A program made the translations under genes and the position numbers. The notes beneath the pieces are model-generated. The model was not told the DNA's origin, made no database searches, and saw only the letters and a program-made list of their open reading frames with translations. Shown piece by piece: positions 51,888 through 63,073 of a stretch of 64,000 nt of DNA. The DNA is from Ixodes scapularis (lineage: Eukaryota; Arthropoda; Arachnida; Ixodida; Ixodidae), in the NCBI RefSeq assembly GCF_016920785.2, contig NW_024609884.1, forward strand, positions 84,560,069 to 84,624,068. Direction: 5' to 3'. The first letter of the stretch is position 1, and every line of letters starts with the position of its first letter.

Positions 51888-54011
51888 TTAGGTGCGGCGC
51901 ACTATGGAGGCTTCACAAGCGAAGCTCCACAGTGCGAGCAAGGTCGTTTTTTGGTCCTGTACCGGAGTAACCCACCCCTCGTAGGAGGTCACACCTGGTG
52001 GTCGGTGCTTCTCTCTGACGTCTTTTAGTCCGTCACATTCCCAGATGAGATGTCTGATGGTCGGTGCTTGATCTGCGGAGCAGCTGCTGCAACGTGTGAT
52101 TGGAGGTGGTGGGGGATCGCCTTCTTGATTGCACAGTTGGTTGTACCGCCACCTTGCCACCATGTCTTCTGTGATAGCGAAGCCCGTTCGCGCTTTAACA
52201 ACAAGCACTTGGGCCCCCCGAGGTAGACCTTTAGGCAATGGATTCTCGAGGGGTGGTACATGATCTTTCAACCGGTTTTTCCGAATTTGCTTCCGTCGTC
52301 GTCGTTCTTCCTCCGGGCTGTGGTCAAGCGATGGACGGTAGATCGGCACTCCCTGCGAGCGGCGAGAAGTGCAAGCCTCGCTCGCCAGGTCGTGCGCGGC
52401 CTCGTTGTCCGCTTGACCGGAGTGCCCAGGCACCCACTGGATTTTCACTGCGACGTCTTTTTGTGCTTTTATTATGTTGCAGCCGCTTTTTATGGCGTAC
52501 TCCGTGGTTCCGACTCTGGGAGGACCGATTAAGGCGTGGATAGCTGTGGAACTGTCAGTGCAGATCGTGACCGTCTTGGTTTGCTCGTTCACAATTCGGT
52601 GGTCTGTGAGAATCCAATTTACACCGACTTGAAGCGCCCGGAGCTCCATTTCGGTGGTGGAGGGTGTCTCGTTTAGGTGGTAATTTTGTAGGCGATGATA
52701 GCCGTCTTCGGTTCTCGCCACAACGGCAGCGATCTGAGTGTTCGGATTCCAGGATGCGTCCGTAAAAAGCCGCACCTCCGTGGGGTCCGTTGAGGGCTCG
52801 TTGAGTGCGCGGGCGATAGTGGCGCGCTGCGGCCCATAGCGTTGGGCGTTGGTCTTCCGGCTGAGTGGTCTGCCGTTCGTGACGGGGAAGTCCATCCACG
52901 GCGGCACGTGCGGTGGAACCTCGTCTAAAATGGCAGCCATGGTGGGGTCGTCTGAGAGAAGGAGGCGCTGCCCCTGAAGAGTGAGGAGACGGCGGTCCTG
53001 GGTTCCCTCGCGGCAATCTTGTATAATGAACCGTAGGGGTGGAAGTCTTCCGTAGCGATATAGTTCTTCCACTCGGGTGTGGCGAGGCAAGCCGGTGATC
53101 ACCCGAAGGGCGGCTCGGTAGAGGGTCTCCAGTTTTTCGACTTGGGTCTTTGTCAGTTGGAAGCACACAGCTCCGTACGTGGCCCGAGACACAAGGACTG
53201 CGTACACGAGGGTGCGCGCGATTTCGGAGGTGGCGCCTCCAAATTTAGTTGAAATTCGTTTAATGATGTGCACTATCTTTTTCCAAGTGGGCGTCAATTG
53301 CTTTAACCATTCGGCTGCACCACCACGCTCGGAGATGGGTATACCAAGGATGCGTACCCAGCCTGTGTCTGATCGCTTCAGGGACGCGCCTCCAATGGTG
53401 AGAGCAACCTTGGCTTGTTCCGCCCTAGAGCCTCCCAGGAGAATGTATTGCGTCTTCTGCACAGATATCTCCATTCCTGTATCTTTCAAGTAGTCGTGCA
53501 GCGCCGCCAGCGCCGCCTGGAGTGCTGCGACTGCCGATTCGGTGTCCTCGTGATCGTCTGCTTCTGTCCAAATGGTAATGTCGTCGGCGTACAGCGTGAA
53601 CCGTACGCCATGGATGAGTTCAAGCTTGCGGGCAACTCCGGTCATGACTACGTTGAAAAGGAGTGGGGACAGGATGGCCCCCTGTGGCACTCCAACGCAA
53701 CTTGAGAACTGCTTCGGTTCATCGCGCCCGGAGCGGACTTCGAAGGTTCTGTTGCAGAGGAAGCTCTTAATAATATTCAGCATCCGCTTGCCCGGGTACG
53801 CCTCCTTTAGGTCTCGTATGACTGCTTCGTGGGTGACCGAGTCGAAAGCTTTCTTTAGATCCACCGCAACAAGGATGCTAGGCACGGTCCGCCTGCGTCC
53901 CCGTTTGGTACTAAGGAGTCTTCTCAGAAGGTAGATGCTGTCTTGTGTGCTCAGGTTCGGACGGAAGCCAGTCTGGTGAGGATGGAAGAAGAAGGAAACC
54001 TCCTCTAAGTG
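51888..54011 (-). pseudogene. LINE-B ORF2 C-terminal half: RT and RNase H
   Basis: RT continues HPHQTGFRPNLSTQDSIY, AVDLKKAFDSVTHEAV, VGVPQGAILSPLLFNVV and YADD (in RFTLYADDITIW). RNase H follows: LFTDASWNPNTQIAAVV (Asp), TEMELRALQ (Glu), ICTDSSTAIHA (Asp), GHSGQADNEAAHDLA. The C-terminus has a zinc motif CSSCS...H...C. An RNase H domain is typical of I-group LINEs (known). Open throughout, but separated from its N-terminal half by the element at 54014-57567. Confidence 0.88.
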
Positions 54012-54149
54012 ATCCCAGGCAGCACAAAACGTCGTGGAAACGTCGAGAAAAAGTTCCGGACGTCCGTGACGTCCCGCATAACTTCAATCACGTTTTTTTG
54101 ATGTTGAGGTGACGTCCTTATATAACGTTGCATTAGAGTCCAATCAATG

Positions 54150-54535
54150 ACGTTGTGACGACGTTGTATTTCAACTCAAACGTCGTCACCGTTCCCACGA
54201 CATCGATGCACGACGTTCTCACAACGTCCAACGCTCACGTTTCTTTGACGTTGAACTGAAGTTCATAAATGACGTCCCATTATCGTCCTGTCCGTGACGT
54301 GCTGGCGACGTCACGTTTCAACTTTAACGTCGTCATCGTCGCCACGACGTCAAGACAAGACGTTTTAGCAACGTCGAACACTCACGTGTCTTCAAAGTTA
54401 AAATTAAGTCCAGGGTGACGTTACATTATTGCCCCGTCAGTGACGTTTCTGCGACGTCGCGTTCTCACCTAAATGTCGTAAACGTCATAAAAGACGTGCT
54501 GGCAACGTCGACCACTCACGTTTTGTTCGTCGTTT
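54150..54535. repeat. tandem repeats of about 140 bp, ACGTC-rich
   Basis: Comparable points GACGTTCTCACAACGTC (about 54213), GACGTTTTAGCAACGTC (about 54359) and GACGTGCTGGCAACGTC (about 54495) recur every 136-146 nt with similar flanks (ACTCACG, TGACGT). About three units. Many GACGTC palindromes. Confidence 0.65.
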
Positions 54536-54679
54536 TTAGATTTTCCAGCTCAATCTCCAGCCGCAGAATCACTGTGGTCAAGGTGACAGTGCTCAAGAGC
54601 CGCAAACAAAACTTCATTTTTGAGAGGTTGAGAAGATTAATTATTTATACATTAATTTGCGTATTTCAAGAAGCTATTA

Positions 54680-55405
54680 GGGAGTTTTAGAATAGCGCAC
54701 GCTAAAGCTTTGCGTACGCAAAGAATAGCGTCGTCGCCACTGCGCATGCTCCGAACGCAAACCAGGTTTTGCGCTTTGCGTGCGCAATTTTAGCGCGCGC
54801 TATTTCTCAGAAATAGCGTGCGTACGCAAAGAGTCTTTGCGCTTCTCCAAGCAGGATTCGTGATGGGAAGTTGGCTAAAGCCAAGACGAGCACAGTTGAA
54901 AAAAATGGCGGCTTCCAGGATTATGTCGGCGGCTGCTTTGGCGGCGTCGTGAGTGCGACGTCGGCGGCATCCTCGCGACTGCAATTTTCAATATGGGACG
55001 ACATTGTACTCGGTTTGGCAGCGATCACCGGCAACTTGATGCTTGCGACGCGCGAACATTTCACGGCGAAGGAACGATGTGCGAAGGTCAGTACACGAGA
55101 CCTCTCTTGCCGAGGCGACTCAAGCGGACACGACCGGTCAACCGCTCGTGTCGTGTTCTCATGTTTAAACAAATTAAAATGCTACTCTGGACCAAAAAAC
55201 TCGTTTTCTTTTAAAGTTACATCATTTCGTGTGTGAAATAAAAATTTGACTATCTTGGTGGCGTCGCAAGCGCGAGATGCTTAGGCTTTTGCGTCGCGGC
55301 GGAGAAACGCTATTCTAAAACTCCCCTGCGTCGCGTGCGCTAATACAAGCGCTAAATTTAACGCTAGCGTGCGCTAAAAATTGCGTACGTTATTCTAAAA
55401 CTCCC
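54680..55405. mobile_element. 726-bp TIR element with TATTA duplication
   Basis: Ends GGGAGTTTTAGAATA and TATTCTAAAACTCCC. TATTA lies on both sides (54675-54679, 55406-55410). The right end is duplicated: a second TATTCTAAAACTCCC occurs at about 55312-55326. GGG termini with a TTA-containing duplication would suit PIF/Harbinger, though 5 identical bases exceed the usual 3. Internal GCGTACGC-type repeats; no transposase seen. Confidence 0.7.
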
Positions 55406-56586
55406 TATTAATTTCACATCGATGACGCTAAAGAGGCTATTTACAAAACTCAATGTACACGGAAGAAAAAAAATAATATGAAAGCATGTTGGGAATATCA
55501 TACCTTTTAGGATCTGCTTGTTATAATTTTGGTTTGTTTAAAATATTTTTACGGGTTTAATTTGCGAAGCCCGGGTCTAGAACGGATCGAATTGTACCAT
55601 TCTTGCATTTTGCACGCGCGTTGTCGTCTTCCATGGGTCCTGGGCCCTGGCACGCGCCTCAGGGGCGCCGCTGCACTATCCCCTCTCCAGATGATTTCAG
55701 GCCTGCATCCTTTCCTAGGAGCATCCCTACTGCTCCGCGACCACCCGAGATTGTTTTAAGGTTCGTCAATTTCTCTTCGTATTTTGCAACCCATGCTCAC
55801 CTGCGCACAACCGAAAAATTCGCATTAACGTCACAGTTCATCCATAACACCAACTTCCAGCGCCTTAGCGCTTTCGGTAGATCCGGGCGCAAAGTCTTGT
55901 CACGTGACTGTCAATACAGATCTGGCTTCCGTTGCCACTGGTGACGTACCCAAACGAAAATCGCATGCCAGCACACACTATATCAGAGCAAAACTTGACT
56001 GCACACTTGCGCATTTTTGGAGTTGACTAAAAAAAAAAAAAAATAATAAAATGCCCGGCAATGACGAAATCCAGTAGATACTGTCAACGGTTTGTGGAAA
56101 TTGACATTCATGATGCCAACCCCTGAATGTCCCAGATGACAGTTCAAAAAGCGTTCAAGCCCAGTCCGCACTTACGTGCCGAAAAAAAAAAAAAAAAGAA
56201 AGAAAAAAAAGAAAAAAAAAGCAGCCGGCACGGCGCGAGAGAGAGGGGGAAAGGTAGGCAAAGGAGATGGCATCTCCATAGAGCCCCATGCGATGCGTCG
56301 GGAAACTCGGCAAGAAGAGGGCGAGAGAGAAAAGTGGGGAAAGATAGCGACGACGAACAATTGACAAGCATAAGTTCCGGGGGCACGTATTTTCTCAGTC
56401 GTTCCCAAAATATTTCACTGAATGTTCTGTTCTTCGAATTGGCCCAGAGAGAACAGCTCTGGGACCCGGTCCAGCTTTTTCCGAAGGCCAGTGCCTTCAC
56501 GTCTACGGGTCTACGAAGCAAGCTGCTATGTCGCCGTGATTTTTTTTTTTTTTCGAGTCTGCATACAGTATTAGTGCTGCGATTGG

Positions 56587-56865
56587 GTGAGTCGTTCAAG
56601 TCGCCCCCATAAAAAAGTCGGTGATCGCCAAAAACGCCGTCGTATTCAGTCACAGCTCGAGGACCTTTTTCAAGGCCATAACGCTTCACACGTTGAATCG
56701 TACTACTGCTCGGATCAAGGTGCCTGTGAGGATATGAATGACGCCCCCAGAAAACAAGTGGCAGTGCACATAACGGCGCGTCAAGTCCAGTCTCCGATCA
56801 AGATCCTTCAGACGCCTCCGACGATCCCAATCAAGAACGCCCAGCGGACGGGATCCCCCTTCTGA
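56587..56865 (+). CDS. hypothetical ORF inside the ACGTC element
   Basis: 92-codon frame rich in Arg, Lys, Gln and Ser (KKVGDRQKRRRIQSQLEDLF). After its stop another frame stays open to 56957, where GAG-GTAAGC could be a splice donor. It may be an exon of an element-borne gene, but I do not recognise the family. Chance ORF is possible. Confidence 0.25.
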   Translation: MSRSSRPHKKVGDRQKRRRIQSQLEDLFQGHNASHVESYYCSDQGACEDMNDAPRKQVAVHITARQVQSPIKILQTPPTIPIKNAQRTGSPF

Positions 56866-57567
56866 AACCCTTCCCGTGCACGCAGCGAGAGTACCAGCTA
56901 CGCGCAATGGGACGGCTAAAGCACGCGCGTCAGCGCATTAATCAGAAGCAGAACGAGGTAAGCGGCGGAACATTCCGCGCCGCGAGACATCGTCTCTTGT
57001 TCATTTATTTACGTGGATTTGTTTGTTCTTTTACATCTCTGAGGCTGGCACGTCCAGGGACGTCTTTTGGAGGCGCTCCGTATTGCATCTCGTGTCTGAA
57101 CATGCTTAAATAAACAGTTCGTACCAAACCTGTGTTTTAGTTGCTTTCTTCGTACTTGCATGATAGCAACTTGCCTTTGCAATAATACTAAAAAAATACT
57201 TTTTTTTTTTTTGAGGGAGGGGGGGGGGGGGGGGGGGCACAACGTTTTCCCACGACGGCTAGGGAACGTAATTTGGAAAGGTTTCTCGACGTTCTGTGAA
57301 CGCCGTTGGTAGTCCGGATGTCGTAAACACACGTATCATAAACGTCGAGGTAGGACGCAACGGCCCACTAAGACGTGCAGGTGACGTGCAACAAACGTCA
57401 TTTGGAACGTCCCCTCGACCTTCTGTGCACCTTTTCTCGCGGACATCTAAAGGTTTCATCGACGTCGAAGGAAGGTAACATCCGGACCTTCGACGTTTTA
57501 CGACGTCACGTTACGGACGTCTTCGACGTTCTTTCGACGTTTTCTTCACGTTTATGTGCTGCTTGGG

Positions 57568-58923
57568 ATGGTTCAGACGGTTGAGGCATAGCCGCTCAAG
57601 TAGCTTACAGATCGTCGATGTGAGTGACACCGGACGAAGGTTTGGAACCTCGTTGGAGCGTTTACCGGCTTTAGGTATGGGGGCCACGACGGCGTGCTTC
57701 ATCCAAGGCGGAAGTTGGCCGCTCACCCAGATCTCGTTGACGGTATCCAAAAGGGTGTCTTTCTCCTGTGCGGGGAGGTTCCGGAGCATGGTCCAGGTGA
57801 TTCCATCTTTTCCTGGTGCGCTCTGGACCCGGACTTGCTCAAGAGCAGTGTGCAGTTCGGCTGGCGTGAATGGGGTCTCGAGCTCATTTGTCTCGTCCAC
57901 CGGTTCGGGTTCGTAGATGGAGGCAGGGGGGTTGCGTGTAGGTTGCGGGAAGAAAATGTTAGCGGCCTCCTCTTCAAACTCTTCGTGACTCATACCCTGG
58001 GTCAGCAGCACCGTTTCTACAACTCCTCGCGTTTTTTTCTTGTCGCTGAGGGCTTGGTAAGTGCTCCATAACTTGCGGAGGCCGGTGTCTTTACCGAAGG
58101 ACGCGCAGTGCTCCTCCCATCGCTGTCTACCGAGGTGTTTGGAATGGCGGCGAATCTGCGCTGTCTTGTGACGAACGCGAACTAAGTCTGCGTGGGTGTT
58201 GCCTTTCTGCAGATATTGGTCGTGTAGCTGTTCCCGAGTCGTCCAGAGGTTGAGGAGATGTTTATCGGGAGCTGGAGCTTCGGCATCCAACTCAATCGAG
58301 CGTGTTGCCGATTCTGATGCTTGGAGAATCTTTACAGGAAAGGAGGCCTCTTCCGACTCTTGGATAAATTCACGGTACTTATCCCAGTCCACATACTTCA
58401 CTTTCTTCCTCCTCTCGGCCACTCGACCTTGAAGCTCAAGCCAAACGGGAAAGTGGTCGCTGCTCCAGGGGTCCCCGTTGCAGCGCCACTCTCGGATGGT
58501 CTCCTTCGTAGCCCAGGTCAAGTCCGGTGTCGTGTTTCGCTGGCCGGGATGGAGCCCTAATCTAGTAGGGTAGTCGAGATCATTTATAAGGAAGAGGTCC
58601 GCATCGTTCGCTTCTTCCTCGAGGTGCCGACCGCGCGGGGAAGTCCATCTGTAGCCCCATGATGTGTTGGCGGCGTTGAAGTCGCCGCCCACCACTACCT
58701 CGTCCAGTGGATATAGAGTGCGTAGTCTACTGAGCCATTGGTAGTTATCGCTTCGGTTTCTGCCGCTACCAGGACGGACGTAAACGGAGGCTACAAGGAG
58801 CGCGCGGCCGCGTGCGAGATAAATGCGCACGGCCACCACTTCCTGGTACTCTGTGCCGAAACTTGTGGTGTCTATCTGACAGTGATGAATGTCTTTTCGC
58901 ACAAACACCGCTGCCTGGGCCAC
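57568..58923 (-). pseudogene. LINE-B ORF2: endonuclease (most) and RT start
   Basis: Endonuclease motifs: VVVGGDFNAANTSWGYRW (GDFN), NTTPDLTW and SSDHFPVWLEL (Asp-His). The RT entry follows: SAPGKDGITWTMLRNLP, then NLRPVSLTSTICKLLERL. The frame then enters the ACGTC element at NH. The start at 58923 is artificial; the true N-terminus lies at 59269 beyond a rearrangement. Confidence 0.85.
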
Positions 58924-59115
58924 TATGGTGGGCGGACCTTCGGAAGGGTGGTGGAGTATACTATAGGTTGGAAATATCCTTTATACCCCTTTATATATAT
59001 CCTTTATACCCGCATACCATAGTGGGCGGACCCTTCCGAAGGTCCGCCCACTATGGTGGGCGGACCTTCGGAAGGGTGGTGGAGAATACTATAGGTTGGA
59101 AATATCCTTTATACC
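58922..59115. repeat. local duplication with 40-nt palindrome in LINE-B
   Basis: About 80 nt (ACTATGGTGGGCGGACCTTC and following) occur at about 58921-59003 and again at about 59050-59120. Between them 59017-59056 is a palindrome with perfect 16-bp arms (CCATAGTGGGCGGACC) and an 8-nt centre. One copy would keep the ORF2 frame continuous; the extra copy and inverted piece break it. Confidence 0.75.
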
Positions 59116-59269
59116 CGTTTATGCCAGGTGTGATTCCTCGCGTTTCTTGGAGAAGGAGTGCGAGAGGTTTGTTCTTTAGTGTCCTTAAACGCTCACTTAA
59201 TTCACTCGCGTTGGCCGCGAGGCTACGGCAGTTCCATTGGAGGAGCACCGATTTACTTGGCGCGGCCAT
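59051..59269 (-). pseudogene. LINE-B ORF2 N-terminus (endonuclease start)
   Basis: Begins MAAPSKSVLLQWNCRSL (the Asn of the APE fold) and reaches ALLLQETRG (catalytic Glu). The ATG at 59269 overlaps the ORF1 stop at 59253-59255. The frame is lost at the local duplication. Confidence 0.8.
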
Positions 59270-60794
59270 GATGGCTCTGTTGGGGAGTTACCGAGGAGGT
59301 CGTTTCTGGTTGTTTGAAGTGTTCCGCGAGGAGACGCGGCAGCTGGTTGCGGAGCGTTTGGACAATCATTTCTTGTATTTGTGATAGCGTGATGGCTTCC
59401 GCCGGCTCGGGTGTAGGTGTTTCGGTACGCCTGAGTGGAGCAGGTGACTGGGATAAACGCCGCTCGCGGTGCGTCAGCGTACGCCTACGCCCACCCTCAT
59501 GGAGCTGCTGTTGGTGCTCCCTCTCTTCCTCCTGTTCTTGTTCTTTCTGGAGTTGATATAATTCCTTCAGTCGTTGCTGAATCTCACCGATTCGCGTAGT
59601 GAGCTCTTGGATCTCTTGCTTGGCGCGGGCGGACGCCTTCTTGGACCTCTTCGGCTTGCCGGATGTCGCAGTTGCATATGTCGTACCAGCTGCTGCAGTG
59701 GCACTAGTGCAAGATGCGGCGAAGTTCACCGCTTTGTGTGCAGGACTGCGGTGCGATCCCTTCATAGTCACCGGCGTAAGCGTCGCTTCCGGGAACAGTG
59801 ATGGAAAGTCGGTGCTGAGGTTTAACGGCGTCGGAGATGATTCACGGAGTGGCGCAGCAGCTGCGTTGGCGGTGCGCCGGCGCGATCGGCTACGTGACCG
59901 GTGCTCCGTGCGGCTTTTGTTTTTCTCAAGTCGGCGTTCACGTTCTGGGCATTTAGGATCCGTTGCTAGGTGACCCTCCGTCGCGCACAGCGTGCAGTAA
60001 GCAGCGGGGGTTGCGCAGGCGCCTTCGTGTTGTTGCCTACCGCATGTCTTGCAAACCGCGGCGTTGGGGCAGTGTTTCTGGAGGTGACCATCTTTGTGGC
60101 AATGAAAGCACACTAGCGTTCGCGGAACGTAAGGTGACACGCTGCAGAGTTCCGTGAAGTAGCGCACCGTCTTGGGTAGTCGGGGTGTGTCGAAGGTGAC
60201 GATGGCGAAATTGCTTCGTCCCATCCGTTTGACGTCGAGGACCGCGGCGCGTTCGCAGTCTACATTATCCCTGAGTAGTTCGTTAGTCCCCACCGGGTCG
60301 ACACGAATAACCCCACGAGACGTACCGCGGGGTCGGAGGTGCAGGGCTTCAATTTCGAAGGGCGTGCTGTTCTCCCTCGGGATCTGGTGAAGTTGGCAAA
60401 TCCGATCGGCGTGAGTGCTGTCGTATGCGGTGACCGTGATCGAGTTGCTGCGAGCGTCCATCTTGGTAGACATGTACTTGCCAAGCGATGGGTGCGGAGC
60501 GAGCTTAATTAGAGCCCTGCCAAGGTCACTTTTGGGGATTTCCGTGATTGGATGCTGGCCTCGCGGACGAATCAACACGAGGAATTTGTCCTTGGTAAGT
60601 CTTTCGGCGGTGGCAGTAGAGCACTTGGCAGGCAAACGGCGGCGACGTTGCACATAGGTCCAGCCTGCGTTGTCTTCGCTTTCAGGGGCCAGTGAAACGG
60701 AATCCTCGGTGTCGCTTTGAAGCTTCCTTTTTTTGGTCTCAACAGAGGGTGTCCTGGAGTCCTTGGGAGCATCGGTTTCCATTGCCGAGTCCAT
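59253..60794 (-). CDS. LINE-B ORF1: Gag-like zinc-knuckle protein
   Basis: 513 codons, intact. Residues about 60-215 form an RNA-binding-like region. Three Cys/His clusters follow: CFHCHKDGHLQKHC, CKTCGRQQHEGAC and CTLCATEGHLATDPKC. A basic Arg/Ser stretch comes next, then a Gln/Glu-rich predicted coiled coil (IQQRLKELYQLQKEQEQEEE). Expected to bind element RNA. Start at ATG 60794; a second ATG (METDAP) lies four codons later. Confidence 0.88.
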   Translation of the reverse strand: MDSAMETDAPKDSRTPSVETKKRKLQSDTEDSVSLAPESEDNAGWTYVQRRRRLPAKCSTATAERLTKDKFLVLIRPRGQHPITEIPKSDLGRALIKLAPHPSLGKYMSTKMDARSNSITVTAYDSTHADRICQLHQIPRENSTPFEIEALHLRPRGTSRGVIRVDPVGTNELLRDNVDCERAAVLDVKRMGRSNFAIVTFDTPRLPKTVRYFTELCSVSPYVPRTLVCFHCHKDGHLQKHCPNAAVCKTCGRQQHEGACATPAAYCTLCATEGHLATDPKCPERERRLEKNKSRTEHRSRSRSRRRTANAAAAPLRESSPTPLNLSTDFPSLFPEATLTPVTMKGSHRSPAHKAVNFAASCTSATAAAGTTYATATSGKPKRSKKASARAKQEIQELTTRIGEIQQRLKELYQLQKEQEQEEEREHQQQLHEGGRRRTLTHRERRLSQSPAPLRRTETPTPEPAEAITLSQIQEMIVQTLRNQLPRLLAEHFKQPETTSSVTPQQSHHGRAK

Positions 60795-60990
60795 TGCGGC
60801 CGGCGTGGCAGCCGGAGCGGGAGCAACGCTCCTCGGCCGGCGTTAAGCCTAGGCGTGGTCAGGTCAAAATACGGTCGTAACTTGCACAGTTCCAGACGGA
60901 TTGGGTCTAAAATCACTCGATACGTGCTGTAGTACGTTGGAAAACTCCACGTTAACAAAAGTGGGCCTACCTTGGTGGTTTCCGTCAAAA

Positions 60991-61560
60991 AGATCGTTCG
61001 ACAAGCGGAGCTCGTGCTGAGCGCGTCCGATCACTACCCGCCTTATTCTGCTTTTTTGCACCGTGTTTTACCTGCCCGAGGTTACGCCACGAAATCTTAA
61101 TGGTATCGGCTTGCGTTTGCAGCAGTTTTTGCGCGACAACGTGAGAATCCAGCGACGCTATCGCCAACGAAAATTTCGAAGCGGGCGCAAGGCTTAGCAC
61201 TGCTGAGAGCTGGAAGACGGTATGTTAGACAGTATCTTGGACAGAAAATGAATTGGGAAGACGGTACATTGTACATGACTTTCTTTCTTTACTAAACAGC
61301 TATTTCGTTGACAAAAACGTATTCTAACTTATTTAAATGTCCTGAATGAATTAAATAAATATTGTAGTAGTTTAAGACACGTTTCCTGGAGGAAGAAAAA
61401 GCAACGTTGCTAGCGAACTACTTTCTCGACGGTGGAGGCACTTCAGATGGGCGCAATGCGCTTGTGGGTGGAGCTAAAAGATTGTTCTTAGCTTGCAACC
61501 GACTATAGATTAATCTCTTCGTTCCACGGAACATCAGAAACTCCGAAAAGACAAGCCTTC
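60991..61560. other. unassigned stretch
   Basis: No gene recognised between LINE-B and the solo LTR. Confidence 0.4.
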
Positions 61561-61564
61561 ATAT

Positions 61565-62168
61565 TGCCGCGCGCGCAGCTGGCCAAGTAGGCAGCGCGCG
61601 CGTGGCCTAACGGTTATCGCGGCTTCCCCCCACGCGAAAAGCCAGGGTTCGATTCCTGGGAGCGACGCATCTTTCGTTATTCCTGGAATTTAGTTTTCTG
61701 GGAAATTCGAGAACCCTGTTGGGGGCTTGTTCGAGGTCCGAATGATCTACGCGTTGAACATTCTATTCCAGAAGCTCACTCGTGTACACATCGCGACACT
61801 GTTAGCGCGAACACGACATCGGCGCATTTTCGCATTTTACTTCTAAATAATATTAGCGAGCACGAAATATTATCGTCTACATTATAGAACTAAGTGATGT
61901 CTTTCCGTATTAATAATAACTTGGATGACAGCCCTTGGTTTCAAAGAGAAAAACCGGAAAAACCGGCGATCGCTTTTTCGCGCTCTGTGGGCTTCGCGTA
62001 GCGAGCCAGGGTCAGTTTCGCCCCAGCGTTCCACTCTGCTCTTTCGCCGACCGCGAAGCTCTGCTGTTATCTTTCGTTTCCTTTTTTTTATTTTTGGGCA
62101 CAAGTTCGCCCCCATTAAACGTTTCAGTTTCCCCAGTTGTTCTTTGTTTCATTTGTTCATTCGTGACA
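61565..62168 (+). mobile_element. solo LTR related to Gypsy-1
   Basis: Starts TGCCGCGCGCGCAGCTGGCC and ends CATTCGTGACA; flanked by ATAT on both sides (61561-61564, 62169-62172), the same target as Gypsy-1. 604 bp: it aligns with the 419-bp LTR at both ends but holds about 180 extra bp (61786 to about 61965) that recur at 63326-63482. The tRNA-like segment is present but its anticodon region has diverged. A solo LTR is the usual product of recombination between two LTRs. Confidence 0.85.
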
Positions 62169-62172
62169 ATAT

Positions 62173-63064
62173 TCTCACTACGCATAGGCGCAAGGGTAGT
62201 CAAGTTCCTTTCCACGTTCGGCGTGTGGTTTGCATGGTTGTGTGTGGTGTGTCATGTTATGTCTCCGAGTGACGGAACGACGAGTTCGGACTGATGACTT
62301 CTCATCACCCCGAGGATATACTGCTGCTGCCTTTAAATCACGCGGCAAGATAAAGCGGCCTAGCAAAGATAAGACTCTCTTTCCTTGGCGTCTAGTTCTG
62401 TAGCACATAGAACATAAAGCATAGAACATAGAACATAGCATTATTGGTAAAATAAACATTTTACAAAACACAATAGCGAGCCGGAATAAGCCTCAAGGGC
62501 TTGTGTACCTGGCTCGGCAGGTGACGAAATCAGATAGATTAAATAACGAAGAAGACTAATTGAAAGCAATTTACATTTTATAACACACCCGTTCTCTGAG
62601 ACCTCAGTGCATATTAACCTAAACCGAAAAGATACACACACCAAACAAACGCCTTAGACACAATGCAGCCGCAATGTTTAGAAAAAAAGGGGAAAAAAGA
62701 AAGAAAAACGAACAAACAAAAAAGCAATGCGCTTTAAAATCTGACTTCATTCCCTCTAAGTTCCGTAACGCATTCCTAAGTTGTTTTTTTTTTTTTCTTT
62801 TTTTCTCGATGTTATAAGGAGCATTGATTCTGGTAGGCGCTTAAATACATGCGGCACATAATACATTCTCGTACGCTCACCATACCGAGTTCGAATACGC
62901 GGTACCTCAAAACGGAGAGATGGCCTCAATGGCCGCTGTTGAACATACGGGGCTTTGAAATTGGAGCTCCAGAAATGACGCAGCACGACGGTTTTTCTAA
63001 AAAGCCACGCAAAAGACGGCATGTGAAGTTCCTGAAATATCTCTGCACTCGAGACGTCTGGCAT
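62173..63064. other. unassigned stretch
   Basis: No gene recognised. A short degenerate tandem of CATAGAA units lies at 62404-62441. Confidence 0.45.
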
Positions 63065-63073
63065 GTCAAACGG

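Larger units (their letters stand above)
54014..57567. mobile_element. 3.55-kb ACGTC-rich TIR element inserted in LINE-B
   Basis: Ends CCCAGGCAGCACA and, inverted, CCCAAGCAGCACA, each running into dense AACGTC/GACGTC motifs. AT flanks both sides (54012-54013, 57568-57569). Removing the element and one AT rejoins the LINE-B frame, which confirms the borders. A 2-bp AT duplication would fit ISL2EU-type transposons (known trait, tentative assignment). No transposase recognised. A second TIR element sits inside at 54680-55405. Confidence 0.75.
51810..60990 (-). mobile_element. I/R1-like LINE (LINE-B), interrupted
   Basis: Minus strand: ORF1 (60794-59253), ORF2 endonuclease start (59269), endonuclease and RT start (58923-57568), RT rest plus RNase H (54011-51888), then a short 3' UTR ending in a (TAC)n-like tail (TAG repeats at about 51810-51822). 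ORF1 and ORF2 overlap by 17 nt. The RT is split by a 3.55-kb insertion and the endonuclease by a local duplication. The 5' limit near 60990 is approximate. Confidence 0.85.
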
